Shown here in pieces: positions 18,087 to 27,017 of a stretch of DNA of 64,000 nt. The notes under the pieces are model-generated. The model was not told where the DNA came from, did no database searches, and saw nothing but the letters and a program-made list of their open reading frames with translations. The stretch is from Bacteroidota bacterium (GTDB lineage Bacteria > Bacteroidota > Bacteroidia > Chitinophagales > Chitinophagaceae). How positions within the stretch are numbered: the first letter of the stretch is position 1; each line of letters opens with the position of its first letter. Both the position numbers and the translations under genes were made by a program. The stretch lies in contig JADJZY010000033.1 in the NCBI GenBank assembly GCA_016715505.1, positions 62,001 through 126,000 of the forward strand, given 5' to 3'.

Positions 18087-19274
18087 ATGAACTTTATTCT
18101 TTTTGACGACGAACGTTTAGAGCACTTTCTGCCTTTAACCCATACTCGACCATTGGCAGCCTTGAGATGCGGTATTTTAACGATGCAAGAAAAGTGGCAG
18201 CATACAACCACGGTACCTGTATATTATTTGAGCAGACCTCATCTTCAGGAAAAATTTGGTTTACAAACCGGGCCGGATAATATACTCATTAATAGCGCTT
18301 GTTTTCCTTCTGCCGATTTGTTTGAAGAAATTTTAAAATTAAAGTTCAATGAATCACTTGTTTTCAATGGAATGTTATTGGCCATCCGTTTAAAACCAGA
18401 AGATATACAAGATTTCCAAATTTCCGAAAGACTCGCAAGCAGCCACCAAATTGCCTATTCCGGGAGCTTGATGATGTTGGAAAATCTCTGGGATATTTTT
18501 AGTAAAAATGACGAAGCAATCCGCGATGATTTCCAGCGCCTCAGCAGAGGGAGAACTTCTGCACCTGTTCCGGAAGGTAATCAGATTATAGGCGATCAAT
18601 TATTTATCGAGCCGGGTGCTCGCATCTTTGCCAGTATCATCAATACAACCACCGGGCCGGTATACATTGGCAAGAATGCCGAAGTGATGGAAGGCTCCTT
18701 AATCCGTGGCCCATTTGCTTTAGGCGAAGATGGAGTACTAAAAATGGGGGCTAAAATTTATGGAGCCACCACCATTGGTCCGGGCTGTAAAGTTGGTGGG
18801 GAAGTGAATAATTCAGTCTTCTACGCCAATTCCAACAAAGCACATGATGGCTTTATCGGCAATGCAGTGATTGGAGAATGGTGCAATATTGGTGCTGACT
18901 CAAACAATTCAAATCTGAAAAATAATTACGAAGAAGTCAAATTGTGGAGTGAACAGAAAAAGAGTTTTATTAAAACAGGTTTACAATTTTGTGGCCTGAT
19001 CATGGGTGATCATTCTAAATGCGGGATCAATACCATGTTCAATACAGGCACAGTAGTGGGTGTAAGTTGCAATGTATATGGCGCCGGATTTCCCCGAAAT
19101 TTTATTCCCTCCTTTAGTTGGGGAAGTGCCAATGGGTTCATGGAATATCAACTCAATAAAGCCATTGACACCGCAAGCAGAGTTTATGCCCGTCGGAAAT
19201 TAATTTTTGATGCCACCGAAAAAAAATTGATGGAACATGTATTTCTTCAAACCACTGAACAACGTAATTATTAA
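18087..19274 (+). CDS. GlmU-like putative sugar-nucleotidyltransferase with LbH repeats
   Basis: A 395-residue member of the Bacteroidota 'GlmU family' . The N-terminal half (FILFDDERLEHFLPLTHTRP to about residue 190) resembles a degenerate nucleotidyltransferase. It lacks the classical LxxGxGTRM pyrophosphorylase loop. The C-terminal half is a left-handed beta helix of hexapeptide repeats (GPVYIGKNAEVMEG, IYGATTIGPGCKVGGEV, GNAVIGEWCNIGADSNNSN, LIMGDHSKCGINTMFNTG). Thus nucleotide transfer is doubtful and acyl transfer possible; the substrate is unknown. Conserved widely in the phylum. It is co-transcribed with the small membrane protein (16 bases) and the radical SAM protein (3 bases). Confidence 0.8.
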   Translation: MNFILFDDERLEHFLPLTHTRPLAALRCGILTMQEKWQHTTTVPVYYLSRPHLQEKFGLQTGPDNILINSACFPSADLFEEILKLKFNESLVFNGMLLAIRLKPEDIQDFQISERLASSHQIAYSGSLMMLENLWDIFSKNDEAIRDDFQRLSRGRTSAPVPEGNQIIGDQLFIEPGARIFASIINTTTGPVYIGKNAEVMEGSLIRGPFALGEDGVLKMGAKIYGATTIGPGCKVGGEVNNSVFYANSNKAHDGFIGNAVIGEWCNIGADSNNSNLKNNYEEVKLWSEQKKSFIKTGLQFCGLIMGDHSKCGINTMFNTGTVVGVSCNVYGAGFPRNFIPSFSWGSANGFMEYQLNKAIDTASRVYARRKLIFDATEKKLMEHVFLQTTEQRNY

Positions 19275-19277
19275 TCA

Positions 19278-21476
19278 ATGAAGCAGACGAGTGTACTGCT
19301 GGTAACCCCTCCGTTTACCCAACTCAATACGCCCTATCCGGCAACTGCTTATCTAAAAGGGTTTTTAAATACCCAGCAAATTTCTAGTTTTCAAATTGAC
19401 CTGGGTTTAGAGGTCACCCTCGAACTGTTTTCTGTCAATGGTTTAAATGAATTATTCGATAGCATTGGATCTCAACAACTTCAATCAGAAAATGCACATC
19501 GGATTTTTAATCAAAAGGATCGATATATCGAAATCATTTCATCCGTGATTCGATTTTTACAAGGTAAAGATCCAACTCTAGCATATCTTTTTTCGCAACC
19601 CGGATTTCTACCCCAGGCCGCTCGTTTTGAAGTGAATGAATTTCCGGAGGAATTATTTGGTCAAATGGGCATTCAGGATAAAGCCAAACATTTGTGCACA
19701 TTGTTTCTGGAAGATCTTTCAGACTTTATTCAGGAAAACAAAGACCCTCATTTTGGGTTTAGTCGATATGCGGAACAACTGGCCCGCAGCGCGAATACCT
19801 TTGATGAGATAGCGCTTCAATTAAAAGCCCCATTGTCGTGGGTTGATGGTCATACTGTCACATGCCTCAGGAGGTATATTCATGAATTAAATCCGAAACT
19901 GATTGTTTTTACGGCCCCCTTTCCCGGAAATATTTTTTCAGCTTTCAGATGTGCGCAAATGATTCGGCACGATTTTCCTGGAATTCAAGTTGCATTAGGG
20001 GGCGGTTTTGCGAATACTGAACTCCGGCAATTATCGGATGTCCGCGTTTTTGATTATATGCATTTTGTTTGTTTGGATGATGGAGAAATCCCCTTATTAA
20101 ACATCTGGGAGTATATCAATGAGCAGCGGGAAATATGGATGCTTAAACGCACTTTCGTTTTGCAACAAAATAAGGTTGAATACATCAATGGGAGTTTACA
20201 AGCAGATGTCAAGCAAGATAAAACCGGAACTCCGGATTATAGCGACCTCAAATTGAAAGATTACATTTCGGTTTTGGAAATTAGTAATCCCATGCATCGT
20301 TTATGGACGGATGGCCGATGGAACAAACTCACCATGGCTCATGGATGTTATTGGGGCAAGTGTACATTTTGCGATATTAGCCTTCCATATATCAGCGATT
20401 ACGAACCCAATACCGCGATGATGCTCTGTGATCGTATGGAGGAAATCATCCAACAAACAGGCGAAAGTGGTTTTCATTTTGTGGATGAAGCCGCCCCTCC
20501 GGCATTGATGCGTGAACTGGCTTTGGAAATTATCAGAAGAGGATTGATTGTCAGTTGGTGGGCCAATATTCGCTTTGAAAAAACGTTTAGCCGAGATTTA
20601 TGTCATTTACTACATGCGTCAGGTTGCGTAGCCGTTTCAGGTGGTTTGGAAGTCGCCTCCGACCGATTACTGCAGTTAATTGATAAAGGGGTGAGTGTTG
20701 AACAGGTGGCCTTAGTCACAAAGAATTTTACGGAAGCTGGTATATTGGTTCATGCCTATTTGATGTATGCCTACCCTACTCAAACTGTTCAGGAAACCAT
20801 TGACTCTCTTGAAATGGTTCGACAAATGTTTGCGGCAGGCATTCTAAAATCCGGATTCTGGCATCATTTTGCGCTTACCGTGCATAGCCCAATTGCAAAA
20901 GATCCGAAGAAATATGGAATAAGCATTGATCAAAAGGAAGCAGGCCCTTTCGCGAATAATGATTTACTCTATCGAAATCAACAAAAAGTGGATCATGAAC
21001 AATTTAGTGAAGGCTTAAAGAAGTCGTTGTTCAATTATATGCATGGCCTGATGTTTGAAAAAGACGTGCATTTATGGTTTGAATCCAACTCGATTCCGAA
21101 AACAAGAATTGATAAATATTACATCCTGAATATTTTAAATCAGGAAACTTTGCCTCAGATTAAACCGGGACAAAGAATGATCTGGCTGGGGCAACTGAGT
21201 CCTTATTCGTTGAGGGTTCAAAGTAAAAAAGGCATGAGCCGTGAGTTGATAGAATTCACTATTCGATACAAAGGCCGAAAAATTGAAATCAGTTTGCTGA
21301 AAGAAGTGGGACTGTGGCTGTACGAAAAACTTCATGCCATACAAGGTGGTAAAACAAATGCGCTCTTGTCTGATTGGATGAAAGACTATGCCGATCAGGG
21401 CTTGGAAGATTTCGATTTATTTTGGTTCAACAAACCGATGAGCCAACTTTATCGATTTGGATTGATAGCCATATAA
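19278..21476 (+). CDS. B12-binding-domain radical SAM protein
   Basis: 732 residues. The N-terminal 300 residues look like a cobalamin-binding Rossmann domain (VLLVTPPFTQLNTPYPATAYL at the start, FPGIQVALGGGF near residue 235). The radical SAM cluster is CYWGKCTFC with Cys357, Cys362 and Cys365, a CX4CX2C spacing found in this B12-dependent subfamily rather than the common CX3CX2C. Downstream are GGLEVASDRLL and AYLMYAYPTQTVQET, typical of the TIM barrel. Such enzymes methylate or rearrange unreactive carbons; the substrate here is unknown. It follows the GlmU-like gene by 3 bases, so the two very likely share a pathway. No His of the DxHxxG type was found in the B12 domain. Confidence 0.82.
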   Translation: MKQTSVLLVTPPFTQLNTPYPATAYLKGFLNTQQISSFQIDLGLEVTLELFSVNGLNELFDSIGSQQLQSENAHRIFNQKDRYIEIISSVIRFLQGKDPTLAYLFSQPGFLPQAARFEVNEFPEELFGQMGIQDKAKHLCTLFLEDLSDFIQENKDPHFGFSRYAEQLARSANTFDEIALQLKAPLSWVDGHTVTCLRRYIHELNPKLIVFTAPFPGNIFSAFRCAQMIRHDFPGIQVALGGGFANTELRQLSDVRVFDYMHFVCLDDGEIPLLNIWEYINEQREIWMLKRTFVLQQNKVEYINGSLQADVKQDKTGTPDYSDLKLKDYISVLEISNPMHRLWTDGRWNKLTMAHGCYWGKCTFCDISLPYISDYEPNTAMMLCDRMEEIIQQTGESGFHFVDEAAPPALMRELALEIIRRGLIVSWWANIRFEKTFSRDLCHLLHASGCVAVSGGLEVASDRLLQLIDKGVSVEQVALVTKNFTEAGILVHAYLMYAYPTQTVQETIDSLEMVRQMFAAGILKSGFWHHFALTVHSPIAKDPKKYGISIDQKEAGPFANNDLLYRNQQKVDHEQFSEGLKKSLFNYMHGLMFEKDVHLWFESNSIPKTRIDKYYILNILNQETLPQIKPGQRMIWLGQLSPYSLRVQSKKGMSRELIEFTIRYKGRKIEISLLKEVGLWLYEKLHAIQGGKTNALLSDWMKDYADQGLEDFDLFWFNKPMSQLYRFGLIAI

Positions 21477-21509
21477 AAAAAAGCCTGCATCACGGGGATA
21501 CAGGCTTTT
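21475..21509 (-). terminator. Terminator between convergent genes
   Basis: AAGCCTG (21481-21487) pairs with CAGGCTT (21501-21507). On the minus strand the stem is followed by eight T (21475-21482), giving a good intrinsic terminator for the PhaE-like gene. On the plus strand only four T follow, so it may also work weakly for the radical SAM operon. Confidence 0.75.
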
Positions 21510-21526
21510 GATGTAAAACTTAAAAT

Positions 21527-22990
21527 TTATTTTTTGCGGGTAGCTGACTTTTTGGTTGCTGTAGTTTTTGGAGCTTCATCTTCCAATTCCAGCATGCTTT
21601 GTAATTGACGAACTTGTTTTTTCAAATCATAAATGGTTTGATAAACTTCATCCATTTCGCTACGTGTAGCCAAAGGAACATTTACAAACATTTTTTCCAT
21701 TTGACCTTCAACAGATTTCTTAATACGCAATTGTAAAGCGCTTACTTCAGCCATTAACTGACTGTATTCATCTGTTTCAAACAATTCAACAAATTTAGCA
21801 TCAGAAGCGTTCAACCACTCTTGATACAACTTCATCATACTGTCGACGTTTTCGCCATTTTCAATTTTGTGCATCATGTTTTCAGCAATGTTTTCCATCA
21901 CTTTCATGCCTTGCTGATAAACCATATATTGCATTTCAGCACTTTTCAGATTGTAAACATTCATCTGATTGATGATCTGATTCCATTCTTGCATTGTTTT
22001 TGTATCCTGGCTAGGAGTCATCAATTTAGCAAAAGGAGAAACAGCGTTCATCATTTGGCTGTACATATTGTTGTATTGGTTCAACATACCGCTGAATGGA
22101 TTACCAAACATTTCAGGCATCATGTTATGCATACTGCTTTTCATGTTGTTGAACATTTCATTCATTTGAGTACCACCATTTTTCATAGACTCAGCATACA
22201 TGTCCTTCATTTTATTGAAGTACTCCTGAGTTCCTTGTGGCATGAATGTAAAATACTTATCCAAAAACTCCTTGTATTTGCTCATGTCCAAATTTGCTTT
22301 GAACATATCCATATTAAAGGTTTTTTCTTGCATGGATTTCATCATCGGCATCCACATTTCATAGAACTTAGAAAAACCATCGGTCATGTTAAACATGCCT
22401 TTGTAAGTATCAGCCAAAGTTCCGTTTTGGAAATTTTTGCTTAATTCACTGTAATTCGTGTTCAGGATATTTTGAAACTGAGCCCAAAAAGCTTTGTATT
22501 GCTCAGTAGCTTTGTTCATTTGATCTTGCATATTTCCCATGTTCATTTGCCCCATCATCGCTGACCAGGGATTTTGCCCGTTCATTTGATTCCACATATT
22601 CATCATATTTTGCATAGGGTTTTGCATATTACCCATATTACCCATTCCGCTCATCAAATTTTTGTTCATTTCCATCATTTGGTTAGCCCAATTGGTTTGT
22701 TGTTTGTACCAGTTTTGGAAATATTCATTCATTTTCTCGGAAGTGTTGTTGGTTTCTTGTTTCAGGGTATCAGCCTGCCCGTTCACTTTTTCAAATACAG
22801 TTTTAGCGGTATTGGCGGCAGTATCAACAGTTTTTTTGTAAAAATCTGTGCTTTTGTCTAAAGTCTCGTTGATGATTGCATTACCGTTGGTATACTTTTT
22901 AGTGTTTTCAACGAGTGTATCAACGGCTTGTTGTTGAGCGTCGAGCACAGTTTCAAAAAAATTTTTCTGGGTGTTTGTTTTGTTTGCCAT
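21527..22990 (-). CDS. phaE: PhaE-like class III PHA synthase subunit / phasin fusion
   Basis: A 487-residue protein. Residues 1-100 (MANKTNTQKNFFETVLDAQQ onward) look like a phasin amphipathic helical segment; residues 105-160 are extremely rich in Met, Asn, Gln and Gly; residues 165-460 match PhaE of class III polyhydroxyalkanoate synthases, with the C-terminal LYQEWLNASDAKFVELFETD and RSEMDEVYQTIYDLKKQVRQL coiled coil; a Lys/Thr tail (TTATKKSATRKK) closes it. The frame is open to 23221, but the ATG at 22990, about 75 bases downstream of a TACCTTTG promoter element (minus, 23065-23072), gives the right start. It likely sits on PHA granules and activates PhaC, which is not in this window. 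The divergent neighbour is a MaoC/PhaJ-like hydratase. Confidence 0.85.
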   Translation of the reverse strand: MANKTNTQKNFFETVLDAQQQAVDTLVENTKKYTNGNAIINETLDKSTDFYKKTVDTAANTAKTVFEKVNGQADTLKQETNNTSEKMNEYFQNWYKQQTNWANQMMEMNKNLMSGMGNMGNMQNPMQNMMNMWNQMNGQNPWSAMMGQMNMGNMQDQMNKATEQYKAFWAQFQNILNTNYSELSKNFQNGTLADTYKGMFNMTDGFSKFYEMWMPMMKSMQEKTFNMDMFKANLDMSKYKEFLDKYFTFMPQGTQEYFNKMKDMYAESMKNGGTQMNEMFNNMKSSMHNMMPEMFGNPFSGMLNQYNNMYSQMMNAVSPFAKLMTPSQDTKTMQEWNQIINQMNVYNLKSAEMQYMVYQQGMKVMENIAENMMHKIENGENVDSMMKLYQEWLNASDAKFVELFETDEYSQLMAEVSALQLRIKKSVEGQMEKMFVNVPLATRSEMDEVYQTIYDLKKQVRQLQSMLELEDEAPKTTATKKSATRKK

Positions 22991-23064
22991 TTTAGTATTT
23001 ATTTGCAAGTGATTGAATCGTTTTGATACGAAGAAATTCAAAATTCCCATCCTGAATTCGGGCG

Positions 23065-23072
23065 CAAAGGTA
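23065..23072 (-). promoter_or_regulatory. phaE promoter -7 element
   Basis: TACCTTTG on the minus strand matches TAnnTTTG. A TTTC about 18 bases upstream (23091-23094) may serve as -33. Confidence 0.45.
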
Positions 23073-23127
23073 GTGCAAGTCCTCATGGCTGAAAGGGCGA
23101 TAATTGTTATTAAATTGTAATATATAT

Positions 23128-23541
23128 ATGTTAAAAGTAGGCGATCAATTCGAACATGAGTACGGATATACTCAAGAGCAAGTGAACCAGTATGCTGCGG
23201 TAAGCGGTGACACGAATCCATTACACACCAATGAAGAGGCTGGCAAAAACAGCATTTTCGGTCGTTGTATCATACACGGTTTTTTAGGAGCTAGTGTGTT
23301 TACAAAAATTTTCGGCGCATTGTGGTATGCAGAAGGGCATATTTACATGAAACAAAGTATGATGTGGATGAAACCCATGTTTGTAGATACCCGTTACAAA
23401 GCAGTCATCACAGTTAAAGAAATTTTTCCGGAAAAAAATCGTGTGCTGTACGATTGTGCTGTATATGAATTAGAAAGTGGTGATCAAACCATTGGAGGAG
23501 AAGCCTTGTTAATGAACAAAAAACAATACGTTTGGGCATAG
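23128..23541 (+). CDS. phaJ: MaoC-like (R)-specific enoyl-CoA hydratase
   Basis: A 137-residue hotdog protein of the MaoC family, starting MLKVGDQFEHEYGYTQEQVNQYAAVSGD. The hydratase motif is present: Asp and His in SGDTNPLHTNEEAG, then GRCIIHGFLGASVFTKI. PhaJ-type enzymes convert trans-2-enoyl-CoA to (R)-3-hydroxyacyl-CoA, the monomer for PHA. The role is supported by the divergent PhaE-like gene 138 bases away. The TTG at 23104 is in frame but the ATG at 23128 matches the family start. Length is normal for single-domain PhaJ. A simple MaoC dehydratase with another role cannot be excluded. Confidence 0.8.
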   Translation: MLKVGDQFEHEYGYTQEQVNQYAAVSGDTNPLHTNEEAGKNSIFGRCIIHGFLGASVFTKIFGALWYAEGHIYMKQSMMWMKPMFVDTRYKAVITVKEIFPEKNRVLYDCAVYELESGDQTIGGEALLMNKKQYVWA

Positions 23542-23560
23542 GCATTCCATAAAAAAACCG

Positions 23561-23597
23561 AGGCCATACATGCTATAAATAGTTGTATGGCCTTTTT
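23561..23597 (+). terminator. Terminator after the MaoC-like gene
   Basis: A perfect 10-bp stem, AGGCCATACA (23561-23570) with TGTATGGCCT (23584-23593), followed by five T. It isolates the hydratase gene from the ribosomal protein operon. Confidence 0.85.
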
Positions 23598-23622
23598 CTT
23601 GCCCAAGAACAAATGAAAAAAA

Positions 23623-23653
23623 TTTGTATAATTTAAAAACTTCTTTACCTTTG
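23623..23653 (+). promoter_or_regulatory. Promoter of the rplK operon
   Basis: TTTG at 23623-23626, a 19-base spacer and TACCTTTG at 23646-23653 match the Bacteroidota consensus fully. Transcription would start near 23660, leaving a leader of about 88 bases that contains a small hairpin (GTCTTG 23700-23705 with CAAGAC 23718-23723), a possible site for autogenous control by L1. Confidence 0.75.
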
Positions 23654-23747
23654 CGCTCCCTTAGAAGTTCTTTTCAATACAATTTTGAAGGAATTGGGAG
23701 TCTTGTCTGAAAAAATGCAAGACGTTTGAACCAAAAAATTTTTAAAA

Positions 23748-24191
23748 ATGGCTAAAGAAATCAGCGGCTATGTAAAGCTGCAATGTAAAGGTGGTCAGGC
23801 CAATCCTGCACCTCCTATCGGCCCTGCATTGGGTTCCAAAGGTGTGAACATCATGGAATTCTGCAAGCAATTCAATGCTCGTACGCAGGACAAACCGGGA
23901 AAAGTATTACCTGTATTAATTACTGTTTACTCTGACAAAAGTTTTGATTTTGTCATCAAAACGCCTCCGGCACCTGTTCAATTACTTGAAGCAGCCAAGG
24001 TAAAAAATGGCTCGAAAGAACCCAATCGGAACAAGGTTGGTAAAGTAAGTTGGGCTCAGGTTGAAGAAATCGCCAAGGATAAGATGCCTGATCTGAACTG
24101 TTTTTCTGTTGAAAGCGCCATGCGTATGGTTGCCGGAACAGCGCGCAGTATGGGTTTAACCGTAGAAGGAAAAGCCCCTTGGGAAAATTAA
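23748..24191 (+). CDS. rplK: 50S ribosomal protein L11
   Basis: 147 residues, a clear L11: KLQCKGGQANPAPPIGPALG with the conserved proline loop near residue 25, VNIMEFCKQFNARTQ, and the C-terminal RNA-binding part ending SMGLTVEG. It binds 23S rRNA at the GTPase centre and takes part in factor-dependent steps and in the stringent response. First gene of rplK-rplA-rplJ-rplL. In most bacteria secE and nusG stand just upstream; here the upstream neighbour is a MaoC-like gene with its own terminator. Confidence 0.98.
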   Translation: MAKEISGYVKLQCKGGQANPAPPIGPALGSKGVNIMEFCKQFNARTQDKPGKVLPVLITVYSDKSFDFVIKTPPAPVQLLEAAKVKNGSKEPNRNKVGKVSWAQVEEIAKDKMPDLNCFSVESAMRMVAGTARSMGLTVEGKAPWEN

Positions 24192-24220
24192 TTCAGTAGT
24201 AAACTTTAAAAAGAATTCAA

Positions 24221-24916
24221 ATGGCAAAAATTTCAAAAAAGCGTAAAGCAGCCATGGCGAAAGTAGACGCCAACAAATATTATCCGCTGGCTGAAGCTTC
24301 CAAAATAGTTAAGGATCTCAATTGTACTAAATTCGATAGTTCTGTCGATTTACATATCCGTTTGGGCGTTGATCCACGTAAAGCTGATCAGGCGATTCGT
24401 GGTACGGTAACCCTTCCGCACGGAACAGGTAAAACCAAGCGTGTATTGGTTTTATGTACACCCGACAAAGAAGCAGAAGCAAAAGCTGCCGGTGCTGACC
24501 ATGTCGGATTAGACGAATATGTTCAAAAAATTGATGGTGGTTGGACAGATATTGATGTCATTATCGCTACCCCATCTGTGATGCCAAAAATCGGACGTTT
24601 GGGTAAGGTTTTAGGACCTCGTAACCTCATGCCGAATCCAAAAACCGGTACAGTTACCAATGATGTTGGTGCTGCAGTGAATGAAGTAAAAGGTGGTAAA
24701 ATTGCCTTTAAGGTGGATAAAGCCGGAATCATTCATGCCTCTATTGGTCGAGTTTCCTTCGAACCTAAAAAGATCGAGGAAAACAGTCAGGAACTGATTA
24801 ACGCCATTGTTAAGTTAAAACCGTCCAGTTCAAAAGGAACATATGTAAAAGGCATTAGCATGGCCACATCAATGAGTCCAGGTATTTATATTGATACCAA
24901 AGCTGCTCAGAATTAA
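24221..24916 (+). CDS. rplA: 50S ribosomal protein L1
   Basis: 231 residues, a full-length L1 with the signature stretch IGRLGKVLGPRNLMPNPKTG near residue 125-145 and EVKGGKIAFKVDKAG. It forms the mobile L1 stalk of the large subunit and usually represses translation of its own operon by binding a leader mimic. Separated from rplK by 29 bases and from rplJ by 23 bases. Confidence 0.98.
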   Translation: MAKISKKRKAAMAKVDANKYYPLAEASKIVKDLNCTKFDSSVDLHIRLGVDPRKADQAIRGTVTLPHGTGKTKRVLVLCTPDKEAEAKAAGADHVGLDEYVQKIDGGWTDIDVIIATPSVMPKIGRLGKVLGPRNLMPNPKTGTVTNDVGAAVNEVKGGKIAFKVDKAGIIHASIGRVSFEPKKIEENSQELINAIVKLKPSSSKGTYVKGISMATSMSPGIYIDTKAAQN

Positions 24917-24939
24917 TCAATTTCTAAAACAATCAGAAA

Positions 24940-25449
24940 ATGACAACAGAACAAAAAAATCAAACGATAGAAGTCCTGAAAGAGAAATTTTCTCAGTACA
25001 AGAATTTCTATGTAACCAATACAGAGTCACTGACTGTGGCTCAGGTCAGCAAATTACGCCGTCTTTGTTTCGATAAAGCCGTGGAAATGAAAGTGGCCAA
25101 AAATACTTTGATCGTTAAAGCCCTTCAATCATTGGGAGATGACAAATACACGGGAATTATGGAATCTTTTCACGGTGTAACCGCACTGATGTTTAGCGAA
25201 AATCCTAAAGAACCCGCTTTATTAATCAGCTCTATTCGTGAAGAATTCAAAACAGATAAGCCTTTATTAAAAGCAGCGCTTATCGGTGAAGATATTTTCA
25301 TGGGTAATGATAGTTTAGTCGCACTCAAAAACATCAAAACGAAGAACGAACTCATCGGAGAAGTTATCGGATTACTTAAATCACCGATCTCCCGTGTTAT
25401 TTCAGCTCTTCAAAATCGCCCGGAAGCAGCAGAGGCTGCCGAAGGTTAA
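24940..25449 (+). CDS. rplJ: 50S ribosomal protein L10
   Basis: 169 residues: N-terminal rRNA-binding part (VLKEKFSQYKNFYVTNTESLTV, LRRLCFDKAVEMKVAKNTLI) and the C-terminal helix (NELIGEVIGLLKSPISRVI) that anchors L7/L12 dimers. It forms the base of the stalk. The C-terminus ends in an Ala/Glu tail. 56 bases separate it from rplL. Confidence 0.97.
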   Translation: MTTEQKNQTIEVLKEKFSQYKNFYVTNTESLTVAQVSKLRRLCFDKAVEMKVAKNTLIVKALQSLGDDKYTGIMESFHGVTALMFSENPKEPALLISSIREEFKTDKPLLKAALIGEDIFMGNDSLVALKNIKTKNELIGEVIGLLKSPISRVISALQNRPEAAEAAEG

Positions 25450-25505
25450 TCACGGCTTCCAAGCTCAACTATATTTAAAAAATTCAAAAACTAAAAAAAT
25501 TCATC

Positions 25506-25877
25506 ATGGCAGACATTAAAAATTTAGCCGAACAATTGGTAGGCTTAACAGTAAAAGAAGTTCAGGAACTTGCTGATGTACTGAAAGCTGATTATGGTAT
25601 TGAGCCGGCAGCAGCAGCAGTAGTCGTAGCAGGCGGTGGCGGTGCAGCAGCAGCGGTTGAAGAAAAAACTTCATTCACCGTTGTATTGAAAAGCGCAGGT
25701 GCTAGCAAATTAGGTGTGGTTAAAGTTGTTAAAGACTTAACCGGACTTGGCCTGAAAGAAGCGAAAGACCTCGTTGACGGTGCACCAGGTAACGTTAAAG
25801 AAAACGTTGACAAAGCAACAGCTGACGATATCGCAGGTAAATTGAAAGAAGCAGGTGCGGATGTAGAAATCATCTAA
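25506..25877 (+). CDS. rplL: 50S ribosomal protein L7/L12
   Basis: 123 residues with the dimerising N-terminal domain, an Ala/Gly/Val hinge at about residues 36-55 and the C-terminal factor-binding domain (KLGVVKVVKDLTGLGLKEAKDLVDGAP). It recruits translational GTPases to the stalk. Last gene of the operon: a strong terminator follows, and rpoB/rpoC, which usually come next, are absent here. Confidence 0.98.
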   Translation: MADIKNLAEQLVGLTVKEVQELADVLKADYGIEPAAAAVVVAGGGGAAAAVEEKTSFTVVLKSAGASKLGVVKVVKDLTGLGLKEAKDLVDGAPGNVKENVDKATADDIAGKLKEAGADVEII

Positions 25878-25898
25878 TCTGTTTGATACAATACTAAA

Positions 25899-25930
25899 AA
25901 CCTTCGGATTTACTTCGAAGGTTTTTTTTT
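25899..25930 (+). terminator. Terminator of the rplKAJL operon
   Basis: AACCTTCG (25899-25906) pairs perfectly with CGAAGGTT (25916-25923), followed by nine T. It lies 21 bases after the rplL stop. Confidence 0.9.
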
Positions 25931-26119
25931 GCCCTTGAAACTTCAAATTATTTTTTTTTGATTAATAGATTCATGTCATTTACAATTTAAATTTCTTCAA
26001 ATAATTATTGGACTATGTCAAAAAATCTGTTTCTGCATTTTTTTTAGCACAGCATTGAACAGAGAGGGTAAATTTTTGGAATGGAAATTTTGGGTTAATT
26101 TTACCGCACAAAATATCAT

Positions 26120-26779
26120 ATGCCACTCAATAAAAATCAGATTGCTCAAAGAATTGCCCGTGAACTACAAGATGGATTCTATGTGAATCTTGGAATTGGT
26201 ATCCCTACCCTCGTTGCAAATTATATTCCGGAAGGTATGGAAGTTGTTCTTCAGAGTGAAAATGGTTTACTGGGTATGGGACCTTTCCCTGTAGAGGGTG
26301 AAGAGGATGCAGATTTGATTAATGCAGGTAAACAAACCATTACCACAGTTGCAGGTTCGGCATTCTTTGATAGTGCCGTTAGCTTTGGAATGATCCGGGC
26401 AGGCAAAGTAGACCTGACCGTTCTTGGAGCCATGGAAGTCGCTGAGAATGGTGATATTGCCAATTGGAAAGTTCCCGGTAAAATGGTAAAAGGAATGGGT
26501 GGCGCTATGGATCTCGTCGCCAGTGCAAAAAACATCATCGTTGCCATGCAACATACAGATAAAGCCGGAAACTCTAAATTACTTCCGAAATGTTCGTTGC
26601 CGATAACCGGTTTGAACTGCGTTAAAAAAATTGTGACGGATTTGGGTGTATTTGATGTTACGCCTGATGGATTTGTTTGTATCGAACATGCTGCAGATGT
26701 TACCTTAGAAGAAATTCAACAGAAAACTGCCGGAAAACTTCGATTTGCCGATCAGGTTCAGGCCATCACATTTTCTTAA
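26120..26779 (+). CDS. scoB: 3-oxoacid CoA-transferase subunit B
   Basis: A 219-residue B subunit of the SCOT/AtoDA family. It begins with NQIAQRIARELQDGFYVNLGIGIP, has the active-site glutamate in QSENGLLGMGPFP, and VPGKMVKGMGGAMDLV. The heterodimer transfers CoA from succinyl-CoA to acetoacetate, moving ketone bodies into central metabolism. The A subunit gene (scoA), normally adjacent, is not next to it: upstream is the terminator of rplL, downstream a 265-base gap and infC. The partner must be elsewhere. The window also holds an HMG-CoA lyase (47646-48497), which makes acetoacetate. Confidence 0.93.
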   Translation: MPLNKNQIAQRIARELQDGFYVNLGIGIPTLVANYIPEGMEVVLQSENGLLGMGPFPVEGEEDADLINAGKQTITTVAGSAFFDSAVSFGMIRAGKVDLTVLGAMEVAENGDIANWKVPGKMVKGMGGAMDLVASAKNIIVAMQHTDKAGNSKLLPKCSLPITGLNCVKKIVTDLGVFDVTPDGFVCIEHAADVTLEEIQQKTAGKLRFADQVQAITFS

Positions 26780-27017
26780 TATACCCCATCGGGGAGAATA
26801 ATGTGCTCAATTATTGTCATGTAAATTCACTAATCCGGACTGCAATTCGATGAATTTGGTTGAAAAACCAGATTCCTCCAAGTATTTCATCACCCGGCGC
26901 GTATACCCGGTTTTTCGATTAATATGACCATGCTTTTAAAGAAATCCAAGGCGCATGTGGCGCATGACCATTACCATATAAAAATGATGGATATTTTTCG
27001 TTTTTTAAATTAAACCT

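Noticed and set aside
21821..22861. His-rich frames on the plus strand opposite phaE
   Set aside because: They are mirror translations of the Met/Asn-rich PhaE gene (ATG read as CAT), not genes.
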